Position numbers and translations under genes: made by a program. Below the pieces are notes generated by a model that saw only the letters and a program-made list of their open reading frames with translations, was not told the origin of the DNA and did not search any database. Below, piece after piece: positions 40,439-49,015 of a DNA stretch of 64,000 nt (its first letter is position 1; every line of letters starts with the position of its first letter). Origin of the DNA: Gemmatimonadota bacterium (GTDB taxonomy: Bacteria > Gemmatimonadota > Gemmatimonadetes > Gemmatimonadales > Gemmatimonadaceae); assembly GCA_947471365.1 (NCBI GenBank), contig CANIWQ010000001.1:1-64000 (forward strand), given 5' to 3'.

Positions 40439-41512
40439 ATGCGCGTCCTCGGCATTGAAAGTTCCTGCGACGAAACCTCCGCCGCCGTCGTAAGCGGCAG
40501 CGGTGACAACGTACGCCTTGAGTCGCTGACGATCCTCTCGCAGGACGTGCACACCATCTTCGGCGGCGTCGTTCCGGAAATCGCGTCGCGGGCGCATCTC
40601 ACCGCCATTGCACCGGTGGTGCGCCACGCACTCGAACAGGCAGGCGCCGAGTGGGGCACGATCGACGCGATTGCGGTCACGCACGCGCCCGGGCTTGTGG
40701 GCGCATTGCTGGTGGGCGTGAGCTACGCCAAAGCGCTGGCCGCCGCGCGCGGCATTCCCGTGCTCGGGGTGCATCACCTCGAAGGGCATCTGTTTGCGAC
40801 CGCGCTCGACGACCCACTGGCTGCTCCGCCCTTTACCGCGCTCCTCGTGAGCGGTGGGCACACGATGCTCCTCGACGTACCGGCGTGGGGCGAATACCAA
40901 CTCCTCGGCTCCACCCGCGACGACGCCGCCGGCGAAGCCTTCGATAAAGTCGCCAAGTTGCTCGGCCTGCCGTACCCCGGCGGGCGACATGTCGAGGCGC
41001 TGGCACTGCGCGGCGAAGCCAAACGTCATCGCTTCGCGCGCCCCATGCTCAATGGGGGCCAGCGCCCCGGCGACGCCGACTACTACGATGTGTCATTCAG
41101 CGGTCTCAAGACGGCCGTGCTCCACGCCGTGCGTGCCGCCGAAGCCGCGGGCACGCTGGCCGACGACGCGCCGCACTTGGCGCGTGGCTTTCAGGATGCA
41201 CTTATCGACACGCTCACTGCAAAAACGCTGCGCGCCGCCACCGCCTTTGGCCGCACGCGGATCGTGCTCGGCGGCGGCGTGGCGTGTAATCGCGCGCTCA
41301 GTGACGCACTCACCGAAAAGGTGCGCGCCACACTTGGCGTGAAAGCCACCGTGCATACACCGTCGCCGAGGTTGGCGACCGACAATGCTGCCATGATTGC
41401 CCGCGCCGGGTTGTTTCGGCTGGAGCGGGGCGAACAATCGGGCTATGATCTCAACGCCTACGCCTCGCTCCCGATTCCCGGGCTCATCGCGCTGGGCGGC
41501 GCGACCCCCTAA
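40439..41512 (+). CDS. tsaD: tRNA N6-threonylcarbamoyladenosine transferase
   Basis: 357 aa. ASKHA-fold enzyme with GIESSCDETSAAVV near the start, metal-binding H-x3-H in HHLEGHL, GGHTMLL and GGVACNRALSD. With TsaB/C/E it adds threonylcarbamoyl to A37 of ANN-decoding tRNAs. The Kae1/TsaD family is near universal. Confidence 0.96.
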   Translation: MRVLGIESSCDETSAAVVSGSGDNVRLESLTILSQDVHTIFGGVVPEIASRAHLTAIAPVVRHALEQAGAEWGTIDAIAVTHAPGLVGALLVGVSYAKALAAARGIPVLGVHHLEGHLFATALDDPLAAPPFTALLVSGGHTMLLDVPAWGEYQLLGSTRDDAAGEAFDKVAKLLGLPYPGGRHVEALALRGEAKRHRFARPMLNGGQRPGDADYYDVSFSGLKTAVLHAVRAAEAAGTLADDAPHLARGFQDALIDTLTAKTLRAATAFGRTRIVLGGGVACNRALSDALTEKVRATLGVKATVHTPSPRLATDNAAMIARAGLFRLERGEQSGYDLNAYASLPIPGLIALGGATP

Positions 41513-41521
41513 GATTCCTCC

Positions 41522-42355
41522 ATGCCATTCTATCCCTTGCTCTCCGTCACGGTCCACCGATTCGAAGTGCAGATCGGTTCACTGCCTCCGCTCACCGGCT
41601 TTGGGCTGGCCATGCTCATGGCTTTTCTGATCGGTCAGATCGTCGGCACCGCGGAACTGACGCGCCGCGGCCACACCGCGGAAGCCGAGGCCTTTGGTGA
41701 CTTCACGGTGGCGGCGGTGGTTGGCGGCCTGCTCGGCGCGAAGCTCTACTATTCGATTGTGTTTCATGAAACGCTGTTTTCGCGCGGCGGCTTTGTGTTC
41801 TGGGGCGGTCTTGTGGGCGGCATCCTCGGTACGTTTGCGGTCATCAAATGGAAGAAGCTGACGTTCACGCGCGTGAGCGATGCGACGGCCATCGGGCTTG
41901 CGGCCGCGTACGCCGTAGGACGCAGCGGATGCTGGGCCGTCGGCGACGACTATGGCCGTCCGTGGAATGGCTTTCTCGCGGTGAAGTTTCCTGAAGGGGC
42001 ACCGCCGTCGACGGTCGCGAACCTTACGCAGCAGTTCGGCGTGAAAGCGTTGGAAGGACAGCCACTGTCTGATGTGGTCGCCGTGTACCCCACGCAGTTG
42101 TTTGAGGTGGCGATGGGGCTCGTGATGTTCTCCATTCTGTGGCGCTTTCGCGCCCACAAGCACGCCGCGGGCTGGCTGTTCGGCATGTACTGCGTGCTGG
42201 CTGGGCTCGAGCGGTTTACGGTGGAATTCTTCCGCGCCAAGGACGACCACTTTTTTGGTCCGCTCACGATGGCGCAGGTAATCGCGCTGCTGTTCGCCAC
42301 CGGTGGACTCGTGTGGATGGCCATGCGGCGCGCGCCGGCGGCGCAGCCGGCCTAA
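41522..42355 (+). CDS. lgt: Prolipoprotein diacylglyceryl transferase (Lgt-like)
   Basis: 277 aa with about seven membrane helices. Family motifs are FVFWGGLVGGILG (the His of the E. coli HGG motif is Trp), GRSGCWAVGDDYGRPW, and RFTVEFFRAKDD near the C-terminus. It attaches diacylglycerol to the lipobox Cys at the inner membrane. Its role fits the lipoprotein encoded earlier in this window. The divergent GR motif is common outside proteobacteria. A long hairpin follows. Confidence 0.85.
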   Translation: MPFYPLLSVTVHRFEVQIGSLPPLTGFGLAMLMAFLIGQIVGTAELTRRGHTAEAEAFGDFTVAAVVGGLLGAKLYYSIVFHETLFSRGGFVFWGGLVGGILGTFAVIKWKKLTFTRVSDATAIGLAAAYAVGRSGCWAVGDDYGRPWNGFLAVKFPEGAPPSTVANLTQQFGVKALEGQPLSDVVAVYPTQLFEVAMGLVMFSILWRFRAHKHAAGWLFGMYCVLAGLERFTVEFFRAKDDHFFGPLTMAQVIALLFATGGLVWMAMRRAPAAQPA

Positions 42356-42372
42356 GCCAAAGCGATCAGGAA

Positions 42373-42421
42373 GAAACAGCAACAGGGCGAAGCGCCGTGC
42401 GCTTCGCCCTGTTGCTGTTTC
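42373..42421. terminator. Bidirectional intrinsic terminator
   Basis: Perfect 23-bp stem (left arm starting GAAACAGCAACAGGG) with a 3-nt loop CGT, between the convergent lgt and FTR1 genes, ending GCTGTTTC. It should stop transcription from both sides. Confidence 0.92.
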
Positions 42422-42444
42422 CGGATAGCGGCGAGGCCGTGTGG

Positions 42445-44631
42445 TTATCGCGGGCGCGCTGGATCGCTGGCGTCAGAAGTCGCCGCACTGGTGGCAGCTT
42501 CGAGCGTTGCCACGCGGTCTTGTAAGCGCGTGGCCGTGGCCTGCAGCTCAGCGAGGCGCGCGGCAAGTTCCGGCGGAATCGGCGCGGTGCCGTGCGACAC
42601 CGTCGCGGCCTCCACGACATCGTCTGCGGCATCCGACGGCACAAAGGTCTTCCAGAGCGCGAACAACAGCAGCGCAACCAGAACGCCTTGGGCCACGAGC
42701 GTTTCGACGGTCGGATAAATGCCGAGCATGTCGATGGTCGGGAACCCGGAAATCCAGGTCTGGTTGAGGGCGTTGCCTTCTTGCAGTTCCTTGATGCCCT
42801 TCCCCGCAAAGACCAGCGCCATGTAGTAGAGCAGGCCGCTCGTCACCGCAAAAAACGGACGCAGCGGCACCTTCACGCCAAAGCGATAGAACAGAATAAA
42901 GATCACCGTGAGCGCTGCAAAGCCGCAGAGGAGCCCCAGACTCACCGGCATCAGCACGTTCGCGGAGCGCGTGAACAACGCCTGATAGAACAGCGCGGTC
43001 TCTGCTCCCTCGCGAAACACGGCGAGGAAGGCCACGAACGCGAGCGCCGAACTGCCGCCGTTGGAGAGCGCGGCGTTGACTTTGTCGCGAATGAATTTCT
43101 GCCAGTTGGCGCCTTCCACTTTGGAGAGAAGCCAATAACTCACCGAGAACAGCACGACGACGGCCACGAGCATGGTGGCGCCTTCAATAATTTCACGGCT
43201 CGCCGGCACGGCACTGAGCACCGTGCGCAGCACCACGGCGAGGAGCACACTCGCCGCCAAACCCGCCATGGCCCCCATCCAGATTTCACGGAGGCGTTTG
43301 CGGTTGCCCGTCTTGATGAGGAACGCCACCACCGCGCCAATGACGAGAATGGCTTCGAAGCCTTCGCGCACGATGATAATGAACGATTCGACGAACACCC
43401 CCCACCACGTTCTGGTTGGGGACGAGAGTTCGACAATACGCGGCATCCCTTGTTCAACCAGCGCACGCTGCGCGGCTGCCGTCGCGAGATCGCCCGTTTT
43501 CACCGCGCCCTTGAAGTCGGCAAAGTGCCGCTCCATGGAGGCCACGAGACTCGGATCGCGCATGCGCGCCGGTCCTTCGAGCGGCTCAAAGGCGATGTAC
43601 GCATCGAATGCCTTGTCGCCCGCCTCGGCGGCACGACCATTGCGCGCCGCAGAGAGTGCGTCGTCGAGCAAACGAATGGTAGCGCGAGCCGCATCGCGCG
43701 GGTCGGGCTGGCCGTTGCCGGCGGTAGCGGTCTGCGCCTGCCGCACGGTGACATCGGCGCGCATCGCGGCAATCAGCGCGGCCACATCCGTCGGCGTGAG
43801 CGACGCACCGTCGCTCACGCCGACCGCTGGGTCGCCTGCGGCGATCGACGCGGCGATATCATCGTCACTGCGTTCGGCCTGCCAAGGAAAATCGAGGGCT
43901 TCTGGTGCCGCGGCCGTGCCGCAACGCGCACAGCGGGCTTTAAGCAACGCCTCGCCGTGGCGGCGCGCACGGTCGTCGGCGCGCAGACTCGTGATGTACC
44001 GAACCACCGCCCAGCGCTCGTCCGAGGAGAGCACCGACGACCAACTCACCATACGCGTGTTCACAATGCCCACCGACACCACACGATAGGCAAACGCCGG
44101 CGTGACACCATGCATCGTCGCGGCGGTGCCGATCGCGGCAGGAACGGTATTCAGTTCTTTTGACTTCGGCCCGTCACCCGCACCGGTGGGACCGTGGCAT
44201 TCAATACAATGCTGTTCGAAGATCGCGCGGCCACGAGCAATGTCGACGGTGGTTGTCGGTAGCTCGAGCGCACCGTCGGTTCCCAGCGCGACAGTCAGTT
44301 TCTTGGAGAGCGCCACCAGCTGGGACGGCTTCTCATGGCGGCCCGCGGCGGTGGCAAGCGAGTCGAGCAACAGCCGGATGGCGTCCGCGTTCGGCGCGGT
44401 GAGGCGCTTGGCCACATCCTGCGCATCGCGCAGAAAACCGGCGGCTTCTTCAAGCTCGGTGCTGGAGATCAGCCGACCGGCAGCATCGACGCCCTTGGCG
44501 TACTCCTCAACGGCGACGCCCACGATGGCCGACAGCCGCCTCGCCGGTGGCTCCTGCGAGCCCTCCGTCCGAGGCGCGACCGCAAACAATCCGAGCGCAA
44601 AAAGCCCGTTGAGAATCGTTCTCAAGAACAT
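42445..44631 (-). CDS. Cytochrome c - FTR1 high-affinity iron permease fusion
   Basis: 728 aa with a signal peptide (LNGLFALGLFAV). The periplasmic part carries one normal heme c motif C142-I-E-C-H146, and a second C234-A-R-C-G in which the axial His is Gly. The C-terminal about 330 residues are the FTR1 permease, with both Glu motifs REGFE (422-426) and REGAE (540-544) in membrane helices, and a short coiled coil at the end. FTR1 proteins import Fe3+ across the inner membrane coupled to oxidation of Fe2+. The fused cytochrome could carry the electrons. A Fur-box-like dyad covers the first codons. Confidence 0.9.
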   Translation of the reverse strand: MFLRTILNGLFALGLFAVAPRTEGSQEPPARRLSAIVGVAVEEYAKGVDAAGRLISSTELEEAAGFLRDAQDVAKRLTAPNADAIRLLLDSLATAAGRHEKPSQLVALSKKLTVALGTDGALELPTTTVDIARGRAIFEQHCIECHGPTGAGDGPKSKELNTVPAAIGTAATMHGVTPAFAYRVVSVGIVNTRMVSWSSVLSSDERWAVVRYITSLRADDRARRHGEALLKARCARCGTAAAPEALDFPWQAERSDDDIAASIAAGDPAVGVSDGASLTPTDVAALIAAMRADVTVRQAQTATAGNGQPDPRDAARATIRLLDDALSAARNGRAAEAGDKAFDAYIAFEPLEGPARMRDPSLVASMERHFADFKGAVKTGDLATAAAQRALVEQGMPRIVELSSPTRTWWGVFVESFIIIVREGFEAILVIGAVVAFLIKTGNRKRLREIWMGAMAGLAASVLLAVVLRTVLSAVPASREIIEGATMLVAVVVLFSVSYWLLSKVEGANWQKFIRDKVNAALSNGGSSALAFVAFLAVFREGAETALFYQALFTRSANVLMPVSLGLLCGFAALTVIFILFYRFGVKVPLRPFFAVTSGLLYYMALVFAGKGIKELQEGNALNQTWISGFPTIDMLGIYPTVETLVAQGVLVALLLFALWKTFVPSDAADDVVEAATVSHGTAPIPPELAARLAELQATATRLQDRVATLEAATSAATSDASDPARPR
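44609..44625. promoter_or_regulatory. Fur-box-like inverted repeat overlapping the first codons of the iron permease
   Basis: TTGAGAATCGTTCTCAA: perfect 7-bp arms around a 3-nt centre. The core differs from the well-known strong Fur site TGAGAATGATTCTCA by a single base. It covers codons 3-8 of the permease, just downstream of an AT-rich possible -10 (TACTAGTATATG, 44640-44629 on the minus strand). A repressor bound here would block transcription start or clearance. Confidence 0.6.
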
Positions 44632-44733
44632 ATACTAGTAAGGTAGTCGGCTACTTCAGCGCCGCGCTACTGGGGACACGTTAGGCGCAAAACTGAACCG
44701 CGCCCCACGCTTTCCGCCGAGTGCGGAGGGCCT

Positions 44734-45117
44734 TTACTGACCGCTCAGCACCACGACGGCGCCGGCTGTTGTGTCCGTGTGGCTGAGCGTGAGCAGGATT
44801 CGGGTCACCCCCAGCTCGGCGGCGCGCGCCTCAGCGCGACCGGTCAGCCGTAGCCACGGACCGTGCCCCTCACGTGGCACCACTTCGGCCTCTCGCCAGC
44901 CGATCAGCCGAGCATCATCGCTCCCCGAGAGGGCCTTGAAGACCGCTTCCTTGGCCGCCAGCCGAGCCGCGAGGTGCATGGCCGGACGAGCGCGCCCCGT
45001 GGCGTAGGCCACTTCGTCGTCGGAGAAGAGACGTTTGAGCGCGCGCTCCCCCTTATTGGCGAGCAAGCGCTCCACGCGCGCAATCTCCACGAGGTCGAAT
45101 CCCAGTCCGATGATCAC
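44734..45117 (-). CDS. acpS: Holo-[acyl-carrier-protein] synthase
   Basis: 127 aa from GTG 45117, overlapping the carboxypeptidase stop (GTGA). Signatures are IIGLGFDLVEIARVE near the start, HLAARLAAKEAVFKALSG with catalytic Asp/Glu/Lys, and LTLSHTDTTAGAVVVL at the end. It moves 4'-phosphopantetheine from CoA to apo-ACP. It is the last gene of a five-gene overlapping run. Confidence 0.95.
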   Translation of the reverse strand: MIIGLGFDLVEIARVERLLANKGERALKRLFSDDEVAYATGRARPAMHLAARLAAKEAVFKALSGSDDARLIGWREAEVVPREGHGPWLRLTGRAEARAAELGVTRILLTLSHTDTTAGAVVVLSGQ

Positions 45118-47741
45118 CGGCCGTCCCTCGTGACGAAGAGTTTGAGGCGCTGCACCTTGCCGGCACTTCGCGCAACGACCAGATAGACGCCGTTCGGGAG
45201 CGATGCAGCGGCAATATCCCATTTCACGTTGCCGTCCTGCGTCACCTGGGAGCGCCACACCAAGCGCCCCGTGATGTCGTACGCATGCAGGTCGCCCGTT
45301 GCTCCGGGGAATGGCCACTGAAAATAGACCGCGCTACGTTTGACTGGATTTTCTGAGGGCAAGAACGGGAGACTCGTGGCGGCCGGTGCGAGCTGCACGG
45401 CGCCGTGCGCCACCGTGGTGATTTCATCGAGCCACCACTGCAAGGCAATCGGCGTAAAGCGCCACTGGATTTTGCGCCCCTTCACACCGCCGACGGTCAC
45501 TTGTTCGGGATAATAGAGCGGTCCAAAACCCTGCATACGCGCGACGAGCGCGAACGTAGTGCCGCCGTCGGTGGACATTTCCACCAGCCCAGCCGGAGCC
45601 TCATCAAAGCCGCTACCGCTGTAGCGCGTCCAGAAGAGGAGCGACACCGTGTCCACGGTCGCCGGCACCGTGTATACCGGCGACTTGAGTTCACCACGAC
45701 CGGGCGTGCGCCATGAATACTTTCCGGCCATCGTGAATGTGGAATCGCGCACAAACGACGTGGCGGTCCACCCCGTATCGCTCACTTCGGCGCCGCCATA
45801 CCCGAGCGCGGTGAACGCTGCCGTCAGTCCGGACGCACTGAGCGTCACGTGCGCGGGACGCGCACTGCTGCCGGCAATCAGGCGGCGGAAGTAGCGCGCC
45901 CCCGAGGTGCTGTCCACCCGAAACGCGAGCGGCGTCGGCGCGCTGAGCGTGACGTTGGCCACCGCTGCCTTGGGCACGGTGACGCGAATATCGGGCGAGA
46001 GTGATTCGAGCCGCAACGCGCGTGGGCGTTGCGCCGTGCTGGGACTCGCGTACACCGACGGGTCGCCAGCACTCTCAATGAGATCGAGGGCGAAAGGCAG
46101 GTTGTCGTCGAACAGCGTGCGGAGCTGTGTGGTGTCGGCCGGAAATTCAAACCCGTAGTAGCCGGCCACGCCGTAGCCACTCGAGAGCTCCGTGGTGAAC
46201 GAGAGCGTGCCGAAGGTGGCCGACGCCCAATCGTTGTATTCGCCATTCGTCGTGTACAGCGTCCACGCTTCCGAAGGCGAATAGAACGTGCGCATCGAAC
46301 CCTGCAGGCGATCCTTGAGCACGGGGTGCGCGTTGGTGCCGGCGAGCGTCTGATACGCGGGCAGGTCGGCCGGCACGTCGCCGTACACGGCGCCCGGCGG
46401 GAACATCAGCAAACCGGCATAGGTGTGATAGCTCATCGAGACCACCGGCGGATGCGCCGTATGGAACGCCTCGATGTTGCGCGTCTCGACCTCACTCGCC
46501 GGCGACGGTCCGCGAAAAATTTCCGAACCGGGTTCGTTGGACGACCCGACGTTGTCGAGCCCCCAACTGGCGCGGTGATTGCGATTCATGTCCACGCCGA
46601 CGGCACCACCGGCCTGCGGCGAACGCGTTTTGCGCCAGAGACGATCGGCCGTGAAGGTGTACTGGTAGCCGTCGGGATTGGCCACCGGAATAATCCAGAT
46701 ATCGCGCGTCTGCAGCAGCGAGTCCACGCGCGCATTGCTCGCGGTCGCGAGATAGGTGATGAGCCGGAGCGCCGTTTCCGTGGCGCCCCACTCGCGGGCG
46801 TGATAGGTCGCCACGAAAATCACATTCGGCCGCGACGGACTGTCGCCCTTCGGGCCAATCTTCACGGCGAGCATCGGCCGCTTCTCGTAACTCAGGCCCA
46901 GCGTGTCCACGCTGACGCGCGAGTTGACGCGTGCGAGCGAATCAATAAACGCCCGCACGCCGCGCGAGGCATCGTCATAGTCGCGATAGGGAGCCGCCCC
47001 CACCGCGCTGGGCGCCACCACATTGAGACTGCGCACCTCGGCGCCTTGCCAGCCAAGCCCGGCAAGTCGGGCGCGCTCCCTCGCATCAACCACGACCAAC
47101 GCGCTCCCGCGATCCATCCCGACCACATCGAACCCGCGCGCCTGCAGCGATTCGGCTCGCACGTTCGGCACGCGCACCGTCACGTGCTGCGCGCTGAGCG
47201 GTGCCGCCAGCAACGACGAGCAAGCACCCAATGCGACCAATGCGAAACCCATCGCGCGACTTGCGGCCCCAGCACGGCTCGCGGACTCCCGCCCTTCCAG
47301 CACCTCCGCCAGCACACCATCGGTCGCGGTGAAGAGCGCTTGCACCGCGGCGGTCCATCGCGGCCAGCGGTTGGCGCGCGCGGCTTCACTGGTGGCCGCA
47401 CGCACATCGGCGGCGGCGGCCCGCAGCTGCTCCAAGGCGGCGAACGTGGGCGCCGCCGCGTCCTGCAGACGCGCGAGCGCCGCGCGCCGATCGGGCTCCG
47501 ACTTGGGTTCCCGCGCCAACGCCAACTCCGCGAGTGCGCCGTGGAGCGCGGTGCGCAGTCGCGTGGCATCAAAGGCACCGATGCGCCCTTCTGCTCCGCT
47601 CACGCGAGAGGCCGACACCCGCGCCGCCAATAACGGCGCAAACAAGACGCGCTGCTCCATCGTCCCGAGCGCCGCACGCGTGGCGAACACGCGCAAGGCG
47701 CGCGTGAACTCCGGCAACGCCAGCGCCGTGGGTTCAGGCAT
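45114..47741 (-). CDS. M14 zinc carboxypeptidase with cytosolic-type N-terminal extension, internal signal/TM segment and C-terminal sorting-tail-like domain
   Basis: 875 aa from ATG 47741, which overlaps the CYTH stop. Residues 1-160 are helical and lack a signal; residues about 163-184 (RAMGFALVALGACSSLLAAP) look like a signal peptide or signal anchor, so ATG 47252 is an alternative start. The M14 domain has H314-x-x-E317 (YHAREWGATE), catalytic NPDGYQYTF, VDMNRNHR, H439 (MSYHTYAG) and E518 (TTELSSGYG). After an Ig/CBM-like region, the last 60 residues (AYDITGRLVWR, then LPNGVYLVVARSAGK) resemble a type IX secretion C-terminal domain or FlgD-like Ig domain. The product is an exported peptidase. 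Confidence 0.85.
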   Translation of the reverse strand: MPEPTALALPEFTRALRVFATRAALGTMEQRVLFAPLLAARVSASRVSGAEGRIGAFDATRLRTALHGALAELALAREPKSEPDRRAALARLQDAAAPTFAALEQLRAAAADVRAATSEAARANRWPRWTAAVQALFTATDGVLAEVLEGRESASRAGAASRAMGFALVALGACSSLLAAPLSAQHVTVRVPNVRAESLQARGFDVVGMDRGSALVVVDARERARLAGLGWQGAEVRSLNVVAPSAVGAAPYRDYDDASRGVRAFIDSLARVNSRVSVDTLGLSYEKRPMLAVKIGPKGDSPSRPNVIFVATYHAREWGATETALRLITYLATASNARVDSLLQTRDIWIIPVANPDGYQYTFTADRLWRKTRSPQAGGAVGVDMNRNHRASWGLDNVGSSNEPGSEIFRGPSPASEVETRNIEAFHTAHPPVVSMSYHTYAGLLMFPPGAVYGDVPADLPAYQTLAGTNAHPVLKDRLQGSMRTFYSPSEAWTLYTTNGEYNDWASATFGTLSFTTELSSGYGVAGYYGFEFPADTTQLRTLFDDNLPFALDLIESAGDPSVYASPSTAQRPRALRLESLSPDIRVTVPKAAVANVTLSAPTPLAFRVDSTSGARYFRRLIAGSSARPAHVTLSASGLTAAFTALGYGGAEVSDTGWTATSFVRDSTFTMAGKYSWRTPGRGELKSPVYTVPATVDTVSLLFWTRYSGSGFDEAPAGLVEMSTDGGTTFALVARMQGFGPLYYPEQVTVGGVKGRKIQWRFTPIALQWWLDEITTVAHGAVQLAPAATSLPFLPSENPVKRSAVYFQWPFPGATGDLHAYDITGRLVWRSQVTQDGNVKWDIAAASLPNGVYLVVARSAGKVQRLKLFVTRDGR

Positions 47742-48327
47742 CGCGCGCACCGTAGCGATAATCCCCCGCGATCTCACGCTGGCAGATTGCGGCACGCTGG
47801 CCGGTGCGCGCCTCAAAACGCGCCACAAAGTCCGGCAACCGTTCGGAGGTAAAGTTCACGCGCGGCACGCCGAGCACCGCAATCGCTGCCTCAATCGCCG
47901 CCGGCTCCCCTTCCACCTCGATCAGCACATCCATTCGCGGATACCACTCGATGCGCACGGTCGCGCCGCAGACCGCGTACTGCGCAATTTCGCGATCGAT
48001 CTCACGAATCACTTCGTAGCCGAGTCGTTCGAGCATCGTCGCGAGCACCTCGCCATCGCCGGCCGACGTGGAGATTTCTTCGCGCACTTTGTAGCCGTCG
48101 GCATAGGTGGTGGGTCCTTTCCAGTCGAGCATGGCGTCGCCGGATCCCTTGCCGTCGTACACGCGCAGGCGGAGCACTTCGTCACGCGCGATGAGCGCGC
48201 GCGCCACTGTGTCGTAGCGTCGGTCGCGCAGGCGCCCTGCGTACACGCGCACGGCGCCTGCGGCGCCCAAGGCACGCGTGACCGCTTCTGGATCGTCGGT
48301 GACGCCCTTCAGTTCCACTTCACGCAT
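47734..48327 (-). CDS. CYTH-domain protein (class IV adenylate cyclase/thiamine triphosphatase-like)
   Basis: 197 aa. N-terminal ExExK signature as E3-V-E5-L-K7, with later Arg/Lys/Glu-rich strands (EEISTSAGDGEV, DREIAQYAV, VEGEPAAIEAA) of the triphosphate tunnel fold. Family members hydrolyse triphosphates or make cAMP. The substrate is not clear here. Start overlaps the HAD stop by 8 bp, and its end overlaps the carboxypeptidase start by 8 bp. Confidence 0.82.
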   Translation of the reverse strand: MREVELKGVTDDPEAVTRALGAAGAVRVYAGRLRDRRYDTVARALIARDEVLRLRVYDGKGSGDAMLDWKGPTTYADGYKVREEISTSAGDGEVLATMLERLGYEVIREIDREIAQYAVCGATVRIEWYPRMDVLIEVEGEPAAIEAAIAVLGVPRVNFTSERLPDFVARFEARTGQRAAICQREIAGDYRYGARDA

Positions 48328-49015
48328 GGTTGAGGATCGCGGCCATCACCGCCGCCGTGTCGGAGAGATCTGCAAAGACCGCCGTCGGACGGCACGCAGC
48401 AAGCGCCGGCACGTCGAACGACCCCGTGGCCACCGCAATCGTGCGTGCGCCAATCGGCTGCGCGCACGCCACATCGCTCGGCGTATCGCCAATCACGACC
48501 ACGGCATCGCCCGGCACCGCGCGGCCGAGTCGTGCGCTGGCTCGCGCCTGCGCAATCGCAGGGAGTTCGTGCCGCACTTCGTGATCACTCCCGAACACGG
48601 CCACCTGAAAGCGGCCGATATCGATGCCCACTTGACGCAATTTCTGCTCCGCGCCCAACGCGACATTGCCGGTGAGCAGACCCAGCATCACGCCATCGTG
48701 CGATTCCACTTCGTCCAGAATGGCTTCCACGCCGGGCAGTATCATCGACTGGTGATCGGCGCCCGCAAGCTCCACGGTGAGTTCCGTCAAATAGCGGTCG
48801 AGCACTTCGTCCATGCGCGCATCGACGTTGGCTTCGGGAATACCCGCGTCCCGCATGGACTCTCGCACAATCTGTCGATCGGTCTTGCCGTCGTAGCGAT
48901 AGCCGGGTGCGCCCACCGCGCCATGCACGGCCATCAGGGCGCGCTCCATGGAGCGGCGTCCCGCGCCGCGGGACCAGAGGATCGTGCCGTCGATGTCGAA
49001 GAGCGCGATCTTCAT
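48320..49015 (-). CDS. HAD-superfamily hydrolase (phosphoglycolate phosphatase-like)
   Basis: 231 aa from ATG 49015 (ATGA overlap with the EamA gene). Motif I is LFDIDGTIL with catalytic D7/D9, motif II is LLTGN, and motif IV is VVVIGDTPSDVACAQ. A cap domain lies between motifs I and II. Phosphatase of small phosphorylated metabolites; the physiological substrate is unknown. The frame continues upstream but inside the transporter gene. Confidence 0.88.
   Translation of the reverse strand: MKIALFDIDGTILWSRGAGRRSMERALMAVHGAVGAPGYRYDGKTDRQIVRESMRDAGIPEANVDARMDEVLDRYLTELTVELAGADHQSMILPGVEAILDEVESHDGVMLGLLTGNVALGAEQKLRQVGIDIGRFQVAVFGSDHEVRHELPAIAQARASARLGRAVPGDAVVVIGDTPSDVACAQPIGARTIAVATGSFDVPALAACRPTAVFADLSDTAAVMAAILNHA

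Noticed and set aside
41522-42355. Lgt with Trp at the E. coli His position flagged as inactive
   Set aside because: Trp or other residues are common here in divergent Lgt families, so this alone is not evidence of loss.
42592-44163. Plus-strand frame of over 500 codons antisense to the FTR1 fusion
   Set aside because: No recognisable domain, composition typical of GC-rich antisense frames.
46029-47633. Plus-strand frame of over 500 codons antisense to the carboxypeptidase
   Set aside because: Arg/His-rich, no motif; M14 active-site residues lie on the other strand.
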